NCBI GenBank assembly: GCA_965212195.1
Contig: CBDBUW010000012.1
Coordinates: forward strand, 62,001 to 126,000
Direction of reading: 5' to 3'
DNA from: JAJCYK01 sp965212195
Lineage (GTDB): Bacteria > Bacteroidota > Bacteroidia > Cytophagales > Cyclobacteriaceae
DNA length: 64,000 nucleotides
Shown: positions 35,645 through 44,711 of the stretch, piece after piece
Numbering within the stretch: the first letter of the stretch is position 1
Layout: every line of letters starts with the position of its first letter
Notes under the pieces: generated by a model
Told to the model about the DNA's origin: nothing
What the model saw: only the letters and a program-made list of their open reading frames with translations
The model's database searches: none
Made by a program: the position numbers and the translations under genes

Positions 35645-36394
35645 ATGCAGCAGGATCTTTCCAAATTTCGTAACAGCGTATTTTATACGATTTCCTTTGT
35701 GGGATTGCTGTGGTTTATTAAAATCGTAGAAAGTTCATTTGCGGTAGATCTAGGGGTTTTCGGGATCCATCCACGGTCGTTTGCCGGCACGGTAGGTATT
35801 CTTACCGGTCCCCTGGTTCACGGGGATTTTCACCATCTCATGTCTAACTCACTTCCCCTGCTGTTCCTGGGGATAGGAGTGTTTTATTTTTATCACAGAA
35901 TAGCGTTGGAGGTATTCGTGTGGATCTACCTGTTTACAGGATTCTGGGTATGGGTTATTGCTCGTGATGCATACCACATAGGTGCTAGCGGCATCGTGTA
36001 TGGTTTGGCCTCATTTCTCTTGTTCAGTGGGTTTTTCAGAAAAGACAGTAGATCCATAGCCATTTCCCTGGTAGTGATATTTCTATATGGGGGTATGGCT
36101 TATGGTTTATTTCCCATGAATGAAGAGATCTCCTGGGAGTCACATCTTTTAGGTACAGTTGGTGGATTCGTCTGTGCTTTCTTCTACCGCCGCTATCCAC
36201 TTTCCACTGCCAAAGAAAGTTTAGAAAGTCCTGAGATCGTGGATTTGGGTAATATAAATCGTGCCCCGGCTCCACCAGACCCATCCACGGAAGAAATGGC
36301 ACAAGACCATACTCACGTTCAGAAGGATTACCGGATACGCTATTTTTACAAAGAGAATCTCCACAACGACGATCTTCCATCGCCGGAAAATTAA
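35645..36394 (+). CDS. Rhomboid-family intramembrane serine protease (first copy)
   Basis: The 249-residue protein has six predicted helices and the rhomboid catalytic dyad: serine in YHIGASGIVYGLASF and histidine in ESHLLGTVGGF. An HxxxN-type motif is seen in GDFHHLMSNSLPLL. It cleaves or binds transmembrane helices in the inner membrane. A soluble C-terminal tail of about 65 residues with a proline-rich acidic stretch is present and is absent from the shorter copy at 39543. The gene starts 40 bases after the HDAC-like gene. Confidence 0.9.
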   Translation: MQQDLSKFRNSVFYTISFVGLLWFIKIVESSFAVDLGVFGIHPRSFAGTVGILTGPLVHGDFHHLMSNSLPLLFLGIGVFYFYHRIALEVFVWIYLFTGFWVWVIARDAYHIGASGIVYGLASFLLFSGFFRKDSRSIAISLVVIFLYGGMAYGLFPMNEEISWESHLLGTVGGFVCAFFYRRYPLSTAKESLESPEIVDLGNINRAPAPPDPSTEEMAQDHTHVQKDYRIRYFYKENLHNDDLPSPEN

Positions 36395-36428
36395 TACCTC
36401 CCCAGTACCCATGCGATTGAAATTATAT

Positions 36429-36436
36429 TATCTTTG
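36429..36436 (+). promoter_or_regulatory. -7 element upstream of the ompH-like gene
   Basis: TATCTTTG fits the Bacteroidota -7 consensus exactly. Transcription would start near 36442, 18 bases before the GTG start. No TTTG stands at the usual -33 position. Confidence 0.42.
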
Positions 36437-36459
36437 CCCTGCAAAAATCATTACACGTC

Positions 36460-37077
36460 GTGAAAAATATATCGATTATCTTGAATGTGGTGCTGTTGCT
36501 GGCCGTGGCAGTGCTTTATTATCTGCATTTCAGTGAGCGAACTACCTCTGAGGAAGTCTCTGGTAGAACAGCAGGACCGATTGGTCCCACCAGTATTGCT
36601 TACATCAATTCCGATACTTTGTTGAAGAACTACGATTTCTTTAAAGTGGCCGCTGACCAGCTGGAAGGGAAGAAGGACGGTTTACAAGCAGAGTACGAAA
36701 ATCGCGCACGTGGTTTGGAAACGGAGATTCAAAGCTTTCAGCGTAACGCCCAGAATATGACCATTGCTCAGGCCAGAGCAATTGAAGAAGACTTGGTGAA
36801 GAAACAGCAGAATCTTTTGAGATACCAAGAGACATTAGCTCAAAGCCTGGCTCAGGACGAAGCCAAAGTCAATAACGAATTGTATGACAGAGTATCGGAA
36901 TACCTAAGGGAATACGGAAAGTCACACGATTTTCAATTGGTGCTTACCTATCAAAAAGGCAGTGGGGTGGTTTACGCAAATGATAGCCTCAATATCACCG
37001 ACGAGGTTATTAAAGGGTTAAATGAGGCCTACCAATCTGAGACCAAGGCCGCGGCAGATTCCACTGCTTCAAATTAG
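36460..37077 (+). CDS. OmpH/Skp family periplasmic chaperone
   Basis: The 205-residue protein starts at GTG with an uncleaved-looking signal helix (NISIILNVVLLLAVAVLYYL). It then has the OmpH pattern: IAYINSDTLLKNYDFFKVAA, a long coiled coil (about residues 65-135) and a C-terminal strand DFQLVLTYQKGSGVVYAND. Skp-type trimers hold outer-membrane proteins in the periplasm; here the hydrophobic N-terminus may keep it membrane-bound. Its stop directly abuts the convergent Hpt gene (TAGCTA). Confidence 0.88.
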   Translation: MKNISIILNVVLLLAVAVLYYLHFSERTTSEEVSGRTAGPIGPTSIAYINSDTLLKNYDFFKVAADQLEGKKDGLQAEYENRARGLETEIQSFQRNAQNMTIAQARAIEEDLVKKQQNLLRYQETLAQSLAQDEAKVNNELYDRVSEYLREYGKSHDFQLVLTYQKGSGVVYANDSLNITDEVIKGLNEAYQSETKAAADSTASN

Positions 37078-37413
37078 CTAGTGCAATTGATTCTGAAGCT
37101 GGGGGTAAACACCCTCGCATAGTTGCTCTACCTCCAGAGTTAATTTGTTCAATTTCTCGGCAGAAGGGACTGATTGTTTTACTTGATTTTCGATTTGCAG
37201 GATCACATCCAACAATTGATCAATACCCATATATGTTGCTGAGGGCTTCAGCTTATGGGTCGACATAGCCAGACCGGACCAGTCATTTTGATGGCAGGTC
37301 GTTTTCATCTCTTGAATGTAGGTTGGGGCATGATCCAGAAAGCTCCGGATCATCTGAGTAATAAATTCTTGGTTATTATTACTGATACTGCGCAAATAAC
37401 TTAAGTCAATCAT
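37078..37413 (-). CDS. Stand-alone histidine phosphotransfer (Hpt) protein
   Basis: The 111-residue protein is a single Hpt domain. The phosphorylatable histidine is H53 in MSTHKLKPSATYMG (the usual HxLKGSA with G changed to P). Hpt proteins relay phosphoryl groups between receiver domains of hybrid kinases and response regulators. No hybrid kinase is next to it; the only one in the window is at 58979, which has no Hpt of its own. That pairing is speculative. Confidence 0.85.
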   Translation of the reverse strand: MIDLSYLRSISNNNQEFITQMIRSFLDHAPTYIQEMKTTCHQNDWSGLAMSTHKLKPSATYMGIDQLLDVILQIENQVKQSVPSAEKLNKLTLEVEQLCEGVYPQLQNQLH

Positions 37414-37519
37414 GCCAAGAGATCACTTAGTTTGCCAATAATAATAAGGAATTCAATCTTTTATTTTCAAGATATAACAGTTTAATTTGTTCGCACCACT
37501 GGTTTCATAAGTCCAAATA

Positions 37520-38518
37520 ATGCGTAACGTGCTAATCACAACGGTACTAGTATTGCTGGTTGCAGTAACTGCTTTTTATTTCTGGGGAAGCTCCGGAAAA
37601 CTGGGAGTAGATGCACTGCATCGGGTAGTGGCCTATTCTGAAAGTACTCATAAGCAAAAAGACACTATATCAGTCATGACCTATAACTTGGGTTATTTGA
37701 GCGGAATGACCAACAATTTGCCTGTTAGTCCCGAGAAGGACCTATTTGATCAAAATCTCAGTTTGGCAAAAGAACTGATTGCTGATAGTAAAGCGGATGT
37801 CATTGGAATTCAAGAAATTGACTACCAATCATCCCGAAGCTACGGGGTGGACCAGTTGGAGGAATTATCGCAGGGCTATTTAGAAGCAGTGCGTTCTGTG
37901 AATTGGGACAAAAACTACGTACCCTTTCCTTATTGGCCGCCTCAAGTTCAATTCGGCAGTATGCAATCTGGCCAGGCGATTCTCAGCAAATATCCAGTTC
38001 TTAACAGCCAACGAATTGTGTTGGATAAGCCCCAAACCGCACCTTTTTATTATAATGCATTTTATTTAGACCGGTTGATACAAATGGCGGAATTGGAAAT
38101 CGGTTCCCGTCAACTGATAGTACTCAATGTACATTTAGAAGCATTTGACGAAATAACCCGAGAGGAGCAGGCTAAAATTTTGTTGCAGCTAGTAGATTCT
38201 TTAATATCGGATCGACCTTTGATTGTAATGGGTGATTTTAATGCCCGGCCGCCTTTTGCCAGCGAGCAAATGACCAAAGAGAACACCATGAAATGGTTTT
38301 ACGAGCACCCGGAATTGTCGGCGGCGGTAAGCCAGCAGGAATATTTGAAAAACGAGACGGGACATTTTACCTTTGATACCTCAGCACCATATGAAAAACT
38401 GGATTATATTTTTTACAATCACCGATTTATAAATCCCATCAAAGGGACTGTTCTCTCGGAAGCGGGTCCGATATCGGATCACCTGCCGGTTCATTTCACT
38501 TTTACCTGGCGCGATTAA
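37520..38518 (+). CDS. Endonuclease/exonuclease/phosphatase family protein, membrane or exported
   Basis: The 332-residue protein begins with a hydrophobic signal or anchor (NVLITTVLVLLVAVTAFYF) and then an EEP fold. Catalytic signatures are DVIGIQEID (metal glutamate), NVHLEAF, VMGDFNARPP and the terminal SDHLPVHFTF. Substrates of the family include DNA, phosphoinositides and sphingomyelin; the exported location argues against DNA repair. It is followed by a single base and then the arginase-family gene, with the second rhomboid and a phosphoesterase downstream. Confidence 0.87.
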   Translation: MRNVLITTVLVLLVAVTAFYFWGSSGKLGVDALHRVVAYSESTHKQKDTISVMTYNLGYLSGMTNNLPVSPEKDLFDQNLSLAKELIADSKADVIGIQEIDYQSSRSYGVDQLEELSQGYLEAVRSVNWDKNYVPFPYWPPQVQFGSMQSGQAILSKYPVLNSQRIVLDKPQTAPFYYNAFYLDRLIQMAELEIGSRQLIVLNVHLEAFDEITREEQAKILLQLVDSLISDRPLIVMGDFNARPPFASEQMTKENTMKWFYEHPELSAAVSQQEYLKNETGHFTFDTSAPYEKLDYIFYNHRFINPIKGTVLSEAGPISDHLPVHFTFTWRD

Positions 38519-38519
38519 A

Positions 38520-39539
38520 ATGCTGCCTCATCTTACTATCTATCGCACTCTAGAGCCTTTGATAAAACATCGGAAAGGTGAGATAAAATTAGGAGAACGG
38601 TTGCAATTCATCAATGAGACCAACTGGGACAATATTTGGAACATGTCCAAAAAAGGGGTGCGTTTTGGAATTCTGGGCATTCCGGAGAGTGTTGGGGTTC
38701 AGGCCAATTCTGGACGTCCCGGGGCTGAGTTAGCCTGGGAACAGTTTGCGATCCAATTCGCTAATCTGCAAAGTAATCGATATTTGGAGGGATCCGATGT
38801 GTTGTTTTTAGGGCAGGTGGTGACAAAAGATCTTCAGCAAAGAGCAATGGAGTTATCTCCCGGGGATAGTCAGTACTATACAAAGCTTCGATCATTGTGT
38901 CAGGAGCTGGATAATCGGGTTGCCCCTATAGTTGAGGTCCTGGTTAAAGCCGAGTTGGTGCCCATAATAATAGGGGGGGGACATAACAACTCTTTCCCCA
39001 TTCTAAAAGCTATATCACAAGAATTAGGGTTTCCTCAAGGTATCGCGTGCCTTAACTGCGATGCTCATGCCGATTTCCGGCCGTTAGAAGGACGACACAG
39101 CGGAAATGGGTTTAGTTATGCCTTTTATCAAGGGTTTTTACAACGTTATTTTGTTTTGGGCCTGCATGAACAAGCCAACAGCGAAGCTATGCTAAAGAAT
39201 ATGGATCTGGAGCCTCAGGTGAGTTATTCGCTTAGGGATCAGATCGGTAGTATGGGTAAGGCTTTGGAAGAGGCTTTGAATTTCATTGAGAGATCACCCC
39301 TGCCCACAGGCTTGGAACTGGATCTGGATGCGGTTTCATTGATGCCGGCTAGCGCCATAACGGTTCAGGGAATTAGTATTGATGAAGCCAGGGAATACAT
39401 TTGCAAAGGCACAGCTGCCTTGGCGCCTGCCTACTTACATCTGCCTGAAGCAGCCATCATTAATGCTCACACGGATCCATTGCTGGTAGGCAAGACATTG
39501 GCATGCTTAGTTACTGATTTTATCAAAAATTATCCCTGA
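38520..39539 (+). CDS. Arginase/formimidoylglutamase family enzyme
   Basis: The 339-residue protein has the ureohydrolase fold with manganese motifs: IIGGGHNNSFP, LNCDAHADFR (D-x-H-x-D) and GLELDLDAV. It hydrolyses a guanidino or formimino group; formimidoylglutamase (HutG) is favoured by the N-terminal WDNIWNMSKKGVRFGILGIP, but no other histidine-degradation genes are in the window. The GGGHNN variant instead of GGGDHS fits Bacteroidota members annotated as formimidoylglutamase. The second rhomboid starts 3 bases downstream. Confidence 0.85.
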   Translation: MLPHLTIYRTLEPLIKHRKGEIKLGERLQFINETNWDNIWNMSKKGVRFGILGIPESVGVQANSGRPGAELAWEQFAIQFANLQSNRYLEGSDVLFLGQVVTKDLQQRAMELSPGDSQYYTKLRSLCQELDNRVAPIVEVLVKAELVPIIIGGGHNNSFPILKAISQELGFPQGIACLNCDAHADFRPLEGRHSGNGFSYAFYQGFLQRYFVLGLHEQANSEAMLKNMDLEPQVSYSLRDQIGSMGKALEEALNFIERSPLPTGLELDLDAVSLMPASAITVQGISIDEAREYICKGTAALAPAYLHLPEAAIINAHTDPLLVGKTLACLVTDFIKNYP

Positions 39540-39542
39540 TCC

Positions 39543-40109
39543 ATGGGGCAGCAGTCCAAAATTTACAAGAGCATTTGGATACCTTTGAGACTGGCCTTAG
39601 TAATGGTAATGTTCTTTTTAGTGGGGGAATACTTGAGTTTGGATCTGAGAATGCTGGCCAATCTCCCCAGAAGCCTTGAGGGGCTTCCGGGTGTACTATT
39701 CGCTCCCCTGATCCATATCAATCTTTACCACCTGCTGTCCAATTTGTTTCCCATACTTTGCTTGGGAACAGTAATTTACTGGTTTTACCCGGGGATTGCC
39801 CGGAACGTTTTTATACGGGCTTATCTGGTGCCCATGGTATTAGTGTGGCTTTTTGCCCGACCTACTTATCACGTAGGAGCTAGTGGACTAGTCTACGGAT
39901 TGGCGTTCTTCCTGGTATTTTTTGGCTTCTTCCGTAAGGACTTTAAGTCCCTTTTGATTTCAATTGTTATTTTGTTGTTTTTTGGAGGCTTATTTTATGG
40001 GATTCTGCCGGGTCAGCCGGAAATAAGTTTCGAATCTCACCTGGCAGGAGTAATAGCAGGGGGATTAAGTGCTTTTGAATTCAGTAAAATCAAATCACCG
40101 GGAAACTAA
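39543..40109 (+). CDS. Rhomboid-family intramembrane serine protease (second copy)
   Basis: The 188-residue protein is a compact rhomboid. It has INLYHLLSNLFPIL, the serine in YHVGASGLVYGLAFF and the histidine in ESHLAGVIAGG, matching the copy at 35645 almost motif for motif (both have GFFRKD after the serine helix). It lacks the C-terminal soluble tail of the first copy. The two are separated by four unrelated genes and are probably an old duplication. It sits between the arginase-family and phosphoesterase genes with short gaps. Confidence 0.88.
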   Translation: MGQQSKIYKSIWIPLRLALVMVMFFLVGEYLSLDLRMLANLPRSLEGLPGVLFAPLIHINLYHLLSNLFPILCLGTVIYWFYPGIARNVFIRAYLVPMVLVWLFARPTYHVGASGLVYGLAFFLVFFGFFRKDFKSLLISIVILLFFGGLFYGILPGQPEISFESHLAGVIAGGLSAFEFSKIKSPGN

Positions 40110-40123
40110 TGGCTTAATTATAT

Positions 40124-41158
40124 ATGTCCAGATCCAAACACATCTTCAAGGCATTGGACAAAGCCTATCGTCACGCACTGCATATTGAATCCGAGGCCGA
40201 CGACCTGAAGTGGATTGTTTTCTCGGATCATCACCGGGGTGTCCGTGATGGGGCCGACGATTTTCTGGCCTGTGAGGCGACCTACATCAAAGCCCTACAA
40301 TATTATCATCAAAACGGGTACAACCTGTTATTACTGGGAGATGTGGAAGAATTTTGGGAGAATACCTTTCGGCGCGTGCTAAGCAGTTATAAGAATGTGA
40401 TGGATCTGGAGAAGAAGTTTTTTGATGGTAACCGGCTATACAGGATCTGGGGTAATCACGATGACAACTGGCGTTTTCAGGGGGCGGTTAGCAAGCACCT
40501 GGGATGGTTGTTCCCCAACCTTAAAGCATATGAATCCATTCGCATTCGCGTCGATAGTAAGGGGAATAAACTAGGTGAACTTTTCTTGATTCACGGTCAT
40601 CAGGGCACCTTGGCCAGTGAGCGCTGGGCAGTGGTAAGTAAATTTTTCGTACGCTATTTTTGGCGGACCTATCAAAGGATCTTTAAACAGCCTTTAAGCA
40701 CTCCCTCCAAGAGTGTAAAGCTTCGTTCGGAGCACGACCATGCGATGTACGATTGGGCCAGCCCCAAGTCGGGTTTGATCCTGATATGTGGTCATACCCA
40801 TCAGCCGGTGTTTATGTCCCTGACCCATGCGGATATGGTTTCCTACGAGATAGAAAAATTGAATTTCCAACAAGCTAAGGAGCCGGAAATGGATTATTCG
40901 CAGGAGCTGGAAGCACTGCAGGAGAAGTTAATAGAAATTGAAAAGCAGAAACAGGGTACACATTTAAGTTCTGACCCGGAGCGCACAGTACCTTGTTATT
41001 TTAATAGCGGATGCTGCTCATTTGCTGATGGGGATATCACTGGACTGGAGATCGAATCAGGAATGATCAAACTGGTAAAATGGACACCAAACGAGACCCA
41101 GGATTACCGGGTGCTGGAAACTGTTAACCTGCAAAGAATTCTAAAGAAATGCCGGTAA
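40124..41158 (+). CDS. Metallophosphoesterase
   Basis: The 344-residue cytoplasmic protein carries the five calcineurin-like motifs in order: FSDHHRG, LLGDVEEFWEN, WGNHDDNW, IHGHQGTL and CGHTHQPVF. These bind two metal ions. An insertion of about 100 residues (QELEALQEKLIEIEKQKQ-type coiled coil) lies between the last motif and a C-terminal strand region (YFNSGCCSFADGDITGLEI). The DVEEF motif resembles UDP-diacylglucosamine pyrophosphohydrolase-like proteins, but the substrate is not clear. Confidence 0.88.
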   Translation: MSRSKHIFKALDKAYRHALHIESEADDLKWIVFSDHHRGVRDGADDFLACEATYIKALQYYHQNGYNLLLLGDVEEFWENTFRRVLSSYKNVMDLEKKFFDGNRLYRIWGNHDDNWRFQGAVSKHLGWLFPNLKAYESIRIRVDSKGNKLGELFLIHGHQGTLASERWAVVSKFFVRYFWRTYQRIFKQPLSTPSKSVKLRSEHDHAMYDWASPKSGLILICGHTHQPVFMSLTHADMVSYEIEKLNFQQAKEPEMDYSQELEALQEKLIEIEKQKQGTHLSSDPERTVPCYFNSGCCSFADGDITGLEIESGMIKLVKWTPNETQDYRVLETVNLQRILKKCR

Positions 41159-41240
41159 GTATTATGCATCCCGTAACAAATCCGGTACAGACCAGGCTAC
41201 GAAAGACGAGTTACTGGTTAAGTGAGCCTGATGGCCTAGA

Positions 41241-41750
41241 TTAAATGCGCTCAAAGATAAAATCCACAAAAGCTTCCTCATCCAACCCATCGCCATCGAA
41301 ATCGTACTCTGCCGCACCGTTGCCTCCAGCTATAGTGAGGACAGGCTCGTTGTGTGTAATACCGAAAAACTCAAACTCGTCAGGATCCGAATCAAAGGAG
41401 ATGACCAGTAGGTCTTCATCGAATCCCATTTGACCAGTGGTTACGTCGGCAGGCTCCCCCAATGGAGTAACGGTTATGGTAAACCTTCCGGTGGTCTGAA
41501 TATTTAAGGTAATAGTACCACCTTCCCCGACCACATCTATGGAGACTTCAGGCCCTGTAGCATTCTTAACAAAAACACCCCTGGTGGCATTCCAATCACC
41601 TGCTATATCACTCATGGCTATGATGGTACCGTTTAAGCTAAAATCATCCTCACCGTCTTCACTATCGCCACAACCGATCATGAAAAGAATGGGAAACATC
41701 AGTAAAATAAGGAAAAGTGTGCTTTTTGGGGATCTGAAAGAGGTTATCAT
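41241..41750 (-). CDS. Lipoprotein of unknown function
   Basis: The 169-residue protein is a lipoprotein by its signal peptide ending in FMIGCGDSEDGEDD. The rest is a small beta-rich domain with regular strand patterns (SDIAGDWNATRGVFVKNATG, GTITLNIQTTGRFTITVTP), similar in look to lipocalin-like Bacteroidota lipoproteins. It ends with an EF-hand-like acidic stretch (YDFDGDGLDEEAFVDFIFE). The frame is open upstream to 41822, but ATG 41750 is placed right before the signal peptide. It stands alone, 82 bases from the convergent phosphoesterase. Confidence 0.7.
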   Translation of the reverse strand: MITSFRSPKSTLFLILLMFPILFMIGCGDSEDGEDDFSLNGTIIAMSDIAGDWNATRGVFVKNATGPEVSIDVVGEGGTITLNIQTTGRFTITVTPLGEPADVTTGQMGFDEDLLVISFDSDPDEFEFFGITHNEPVLTIAGGNGAAEYDFDGDGLDEEAFVDFIFERI

Positions 41751-41845
41751 AATTAAGGTATTTCTTGTTGAGTTACAAAAAAATAGGGGCATTGTGAAGT
41801 AGGAGCACGACATACCCTGCAATCATTTACCAGCAGGTTCCATGG

Positions 41846-42946
41846 TTACAGGTCCAAAGTGAGCTGCTCTTCTTGGGGATCTTGATTGTTGAGGTTAGAT
41901 ATTCCTACCCCTAATAGCCGTATGGGTTTAGTGAATTCAAATACCTCAAGAAGTTGATTGATCATAACTTCGAGACTTTCGAAATTGTCGATTATCTGTG
42001 TATGGGTTTTGCTCCTGGTGATTTGTTGGAAATCAAAGAATTTAATCTTTATGGTAAGCGTACGGCCATAAGTGTTGTGGCTATCCATCCAGTTCATAAC
42101 CTTTCGGGCTATACGCAGCAGCTCAAAGCGCATGGCCTCCTTATCCGTCAGATCCTTTTCAAAAGTATCTTCTACACTTACTGATTTACGGACACGGTGA
42201 GGGTTTACTTCCCTATCATCAATCCCATGAGCGATCTGGTGATAGTAAATTCCGTGTTTCCCGAAGAGCTGTACCAATCGTTCTTGAGAATATCGCTTCA
42301 AATCAGCACCATGGTGAATGCCCATTTTTTCCATTTTCTGGGCTGTCACCTGGCCAATACCATGGAATTTTCGGACAGACAACTGATCGATAAATCCTTG
42401 AACCTGGTGAGGCATTATTACACTGATACCGTCGGGCTTTTGGTAGTCGGAGGCCACCTTTGCCAGAAATTTATTTATAGACACCCCGGCACTGGCGGTG
42501 AGCTGGGTCTCTTCTAAGATGGTAGATTTAATGGCTTTGGCAATCTGCACGGCTGAATCTATGCCCTTCTTGTTTTCCGTTACATCCAAATAGGCTTCAT
42601 CCAGGGACAAGGGTTCCACCAGATCAGTGTACTGCTTAAAAATTTCACGAATGGTTTTAGAGACCTGCTGATAGACGTCGAAACGGGGCTTAACGAATAT
42701 TATTTCTGGGCATTTGTGGTAAGCAATAGCAGAGGGCATGGCGGATTTCACTCCAAACTTCCGGGCTTGGTAGCTGGCGGTCATCACCACACCTCGAATT
42801 TCACTGCCTCCAACAGCGATAGGCTTACCACGCAGCTCTGGGAAGTCCCGCTGTTCCACGGAAGCGTAGAAGGCGTCCATGTCGATATGGATAATTTTGC
42901 GCAAACGATGAAATATTGATTTGCATTTAAATTTAATAATTAGCAA
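41846..42946 (-). CDS. dinB: DNA polymerase IV
   Basis: The 366-residue Y-family polymerase copies past damaged template bases. The catalytic acids are in HIDMDAFYASVEQRD near residue 20 and SLDEAYLDVTEN near 105. The helix-hairpin-helix FHGIGQVTAQKMEKMG and the little-finger domain follow. The C-terminal EEQLTLDL fits a sliding-clamp binding motif. The N-terminal extension of about 15 residues before RKIIHID is longer than usual, and no better start is seen. No LexA box was recognised upstream. Confidence 0.94.
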   Translation of the reverse strand: MLIIKFKCKSIFHRLRKIIHIDMDAFYASVEQRDFPELRGKPIAVGGSEIRGVVMTASYQARKFGVKSAMPSAIAYHKCPEIIFVKPRFDVYQQVSKTIREIFKQYTDLVEPLSLDEAYLDVTENKKGIDSAVQIAKAIKSTILEETQLTASAGVSINKFLAKVASDYQKPDGISVIMPHQVQGFIDQLSVRKFHGIGQVTAQKMEKMGIHHGADLKRYSQERLVQLFGKHGIYYHQIAHGIDDREVNPHRVRKSVSVEDTFEKDLTDKEAMRFELLRIARKVMNWMDSHNTYGRTLTIKIKFFDFQQITRSKTHTQIIDNFESLEVMINQLLEVFEFTKPIRLLGVGISNLNNQDPQEEQLTLDL

Positions 42947-43041
42947 GCAGAAGTAAGGAGAGACTGATTAAGGAAATATTTACCCATGGGATGGCCACAA
43001 AACGCAAAGGAATTACTTAAGATAATACGAATTACTTAAGA

Positions 43042-43068
43042 GAGGGGAATCCCCCCAATCCCTCCCCA
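43042..43068 (+). repeat. GC-rich dispersed repeat, copy 1
   Basis: This 27-base sequence matches the one at 53990-54016 at 24 of 27 positions, with no gap (GAGGGG-A/G-ATCCC...CCAATCCCTCCCC). Both copies are intergenic and far from genes' starts. It sits in the 277-base gap between dinB and the NhaC gene, which has no other recognisable feature. Confidence 0.6.
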
Positions 43069-43223
43069 ATCGGTGACCAACAACGTCAATCCTCGGCCTT
43101 TTGGCAAACTTGTTTACAGTGTGCTGGTTTCGCAGATCTATGGAAGTGTTTTTTAGGGGAAGTTAGGGTCCAATGCCCCTAATTTTTGAGATCCTAAGGA
43201 CTTTTCCTGATACTTCAAAACTG

Positions 43224-44711
43224 CTACAGGATTACCACAAAACCTCCGATCAAATATAAAATAGCCGCTACTCCACCCATTAATAGGGCATAGGGTAATT
43301 GGGTTTTTACATGATCGATATGGTCGCTGGCAGCGGCCATGGAGCTTAGTATGGTGGTATCGGATATCGGTGAACAGTGATCACCAAATACCCCACCTCC
43401 CAATACCGCTGCGATGGCCATGGGTACACTGGCCTCCAATGTCTGAGCCATAGGAACGGCTATGGCCATCATAATAGCGAAAGTACCCCAACTGGTGCCA
43501 GTGGAAAAGGCGATGAAAGCACTCACTATGAACACCAGCAACGGCACTACTCCCGGCGAAAGCCAACTGCGTGTGAATTCGGCTACAAAAATACCGGTGC
43601 CCAAGCTGCGGCATACATTGCCAATGGCAAATGCAAAAAGCATCAACAAAGCGATGGGCATCAGGCCTCCGATGCCCTTAAAGGCTACCTCTATCAATTC
43701 AGATAGCTTCATGATCCCGGCGCTGCGATACATCAGCATGGCCACCAGAATAGCGGTGATGACCGAGTAAAGTACCGAGGCCGACCCCGATCCTTTGCCG
43801 ATAGCCGTAAAAAAGTGAGATAGCCAGTGGGTGTTCGAATCCACCTCCGACCAACCTGTGAAGGCTAACATCAAGGGCATCATGATTACCATAGTGGCTA
43901 TGGGGACTATCATATTCCGGGCTCTAGGTACGGTTTCAGACTTTGGTTCCATCATGGTAATCTCAGACGAAACTACTGGTTGGGCGTCGTCCGCCATTAG
44001 TTTCCCCTCCACTCTGGCTCTGGTCTCGGCTTTTTTCATAGGCCCGAAATCTTTGCCTGTCCAGATGATAAAGGCCACCATACCCAACGCCAAAAGAGGG
44101 TAAAAATTGAAGGGAAATACCTTGATCATCATATTCACCGGGTCCTCATATCCCTGTAAAAGAATAAGGCCCATTACATAGGCGCCCCAGGCGTTGAAAG
44201 GAATGAGAATGCAGGCTGGAGCAGAGCTGGAATCTGCGATATAAGCCAATTTTTCTCTGGAGATCTTCAACTTATCAAATACCGGACGGTACAGGGACCC
44301 TACAGTAAGCACGGAAATGCTAGATTCCACAAACACCAGGATTCCGGTAATCCATGCCAGCCATTGAATGGCCTTGCGATTGCTGGTGCCTTGCTTCTGC
44401 TCCAGTCGCCGAAGCCATTTTTCTACGCGGTTCACGAAGCCTTGTACTCCGCCAGAGCGTTGAATATAAGCAATAAGAGCCCCTACCAGCGCGCTGAACA
44501 TGATGGTACGGGTGTTGCCATCATCTTTAAAAACATCCACCAGGGCTTGAAGAGTGGCCACTGTACCGCTTAAAATATTACCTCCATTCACGATCACCCA
44601 TCCCAGCCAGATACCAAAGATCAAAGCAACAAATACCTGCTTGGTACGAATTGCCAGAATTATGGCTAAAACGGGGGGGAGTACCGACCAAAAACCAAAA
44701 TGCTCCATCAC
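43224..44711 (-). CDS. Na+/H+ antiporter of the NhaC family
   Basis: The 495-residue protein has 11-12 membrane helices and the NhaC signature GVFGDHCSPISDTTILSS near residue 430, plus FSTGTSWGTFAIMMAIAVPM. It exchanges sodium or another solute for protons across the inner membrane; some relatives carry malate/lactate. Its start overlaps the epimerase stop (ATGA), so the three genes SGNH hydrolase, epimerase and antiporter form one unit on the minus strand. Confidence 0.92.
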   Translation of the reverse strand: MMEHFGFWSVLPPVLAIILAIRTKQVFVALIFGIWLGWVIVNGGNILSGTVATLQALVDVFKDDGNTRTIMFSALVGALIAYIQRSGGVQGFVNRVEKWLRRLEQKQGTSNRKAIQWLAWITGILVFVESSISVLTVGSLYRPVFDKLKISREKLAYIADSSSAPACILIPFNAWGAYVMGLILLQGYEDPVNMMIKVFPFNFYPLLALGMVAFIIWTGKDFGPMKKAETRARVEGKLMADDAQPVVSSEITMMEPKSETVPRARNMIVPIATMVIMMPLMLAFTGWSEVDSNTHWLSHFFTAIGKGSGSASVLYSVITAILVAMLMYRSAGIMKLSELIEVAFKGIGGLMPIALLMLFAFAIGNVCRSLGTGIFVAEFTRSWLSPGVVPLLVFIVSAFIAFSTGTSWGTFAIMMAIAVPMAQTLEASVPMAIAAVLGGGVFGDHCSPISDTTILSSMAAASDHIDHVKTQLPYALLMGGVAAILYLIGGFVVIL

